Below are positions 63,563 through 64,000 of a stretch of DNA of 64,000 nucleotides, piece after piece. Below the pieces are notes generated by a model that did not search any database, had not been told where the DNA came from, and saw only the letters and a list, made by a program, of their open reading frames with translations. Made by a program: the position numbers and the translations under genes. Numbering within the stretch: the first letter of the stretch is position 1; each line of letters opens with the position of its first letter. The DNA is from Flavivirga aquimarina (lineage in GTDB: Bacteria > Bacteroidota > Bacteroidia > Flavobacteriales > Flavobacteriaceae): positions 1-64,000 of the forward strand of contig NZ_JAUOEK010000139.1 of assembly GCF_030540835.1 (NCBI RefSeq), written 5' to 3'.

Positions 63563-64000
63563 ATGAAGAAATTTCTTCTTTCAATAGTTACTTTAATATT
63601 ACCATTTTTAACATTTGCACAAGAGGCCACCGAAAAAGGTGTTGATCAAATAATCGATGAAAAGTTTGGAGATGCAACAGGGTGGTTTGTGAGTTTTATT
63701 TTTTATCAAATAGATTTTGGTAACGATATTAAGGTGTTTTGGGTGTTATTTCCTTTAATTATAGGAGCAACATATTTCACATTTTATTTTAAGCTAATAA
63801 ACTTTAGAGGTTTTTTTACCTCGGTTAATATTGTAAGAGGAAAATACGATGATATTGACCACCATGAGTCTCTAATAGCAGCTGGCGATTCTACACCAGG
63901 TGGAGATGCTATTGAAACTATAGCGATTGAAGGGCACGAAGGAGAGGTATCGCACTTTCAAGCATTAACAGCAGCGCTATCTGCCACGGTAGGCCTAGGT
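63563..64000 (+). CDS. Sodium:alanine symporter family protein (N-terminal part)
   Basis: The first 146 codons of an AGCS/AlsT-type sodium:amino-acid symporter, cut off by the right edge. The line GEVSHFQALTAALSATVGLG is the hallmark just before the transport core. Ahead of it comes a signal-like first helix (FLLSIVTLILPFLTFAQ), an amphipathic stretch and a first real helix, and an acidic insert with HHESLIAAGDSTPGGDAIE. The unusually long polar N-terminal part is a feature of flavobacterial forms. The start is ATG at 63563. Confidence 0.85.
   Translation, partial: MKKFLLSIVTLILPFLTFAQEATEKGVDQIIDEKFGDATGWFVSFIFYQIDFGNDIKVFWVLFPLIIGATYFTFYFKLINFRGFFTSVNIVRGKYDDIDHHESLIAAGDSTPGGDAIETIAIEGHEGEVSHFQALTAALSATVGLG

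Noticed and set aside
1-64000. CRISPR arrays, rRNA and tRNA genes, complete insertion sequences
   Set aside because: I looked for regular spaced repeats, tRNA cloverleaf sequences and transposases on both strands and saw none apart from the tRNA-like part of tmRNA.

Overview
The window reads as a chromosomal segment from a marine-type member of the Bacteroidota, most likely the family Flavobacteriaceae. The base composition is A+T-rich. Several promoters fit the Bacteroidota form TTTG - about 19-20 nt - TAnnTTTG. The tmRNA encodes the tag GENNYALAA. TonB-dependent receptors carry an N-terminal carboxypeptidase-regulatory-like domain. Many genes belong to families common in this group (DUF1361, DUF2809, DUF4173, DUF2851, PspC-like, BfmA/BtgA). 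All identifications are by eye; no search was run.

Left part (1-8.5 kb): the end of a TRAP transporter permease gene is followed by a 2-keto-3-deoxygluconate kinase with a 32-bp palindrome in front of it (sugar-acid uptake and catabolism). Then comes an iron or siderophore uptake cassette: an AraC-type regulator, a divergent TonB-dependent siderophore receptor, a periplasmic DUF4198 protein, two small membrane proteins and a PepSY-type membrane protein.

Accessory region (8.5-20.2 kb): a XRE repressor-Fic operon stands divergent to a short RadC-like gene, with four AATTATAG-type boxes across the shared promoter region. Next is an 8.5-kb genomic island lodged in the 3' end of the tmRNA gene (ssrA). 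Its ends share a 13-bp core (11238-11250 and 19772-19784), with a 25-bp direct repeat just inside each end. The island carries an M48-like metallopeptidase convergent with a 122-residue protein of unknown function, a truncated ECF sigma factor, a XRE protein, a winged-helix/nucleotidyltransferase pair that looks like a toxin-antitoxin or abortive-infection module, a BfmA-type mobilisation protein, clusters of inverted repeats, and a tyrosine recombinase. Reading past the obvious start shows that this recombinase is a 415-residue protein broken by a one-base frameshift near its N-terminus.

Middle (20.5-33.5 kb): an oxidoreductase and an SDR enzyme are followed by a tightly packed, leftward seven-gene operon of mostly membrane proteins. 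A small winged-helix regulator operon lies upstream of it. Both operons carry the same 17-bp ACTTTG-N5-CAAAGT dyad just before their first gene. A thioredoxin-domain lipoprotein, a DUF1801 protein, kdsA and typA follow.

Right part (33.6-64 kb): a lipopolysaccharide/surface-glycan region has two tandem flippases, four family-2 glycosyltransferases, a phosphoethanolamine transferase and a membrane protein, with ftsE heading a leftward unit of methyltransferase and glycosyltransferase genes. It is followed by a large TPR protein with an outer-membrane beta-barrel partner, DUF1287, a cysteine-cluster protein, a sterol-desaturase-type enzyme, a NamZ-type muramidase head to head with a LolE-like permease, cystathionine beta-synthase, a FIST sensor co-transcribed with a hybrid histidine kinase, DUF2851, a PspC-like protein, a potassium channel, and the start of a sodium:alanine symporter. 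Hairpin repeats of the TTCCCGC type are scattered between genes here.
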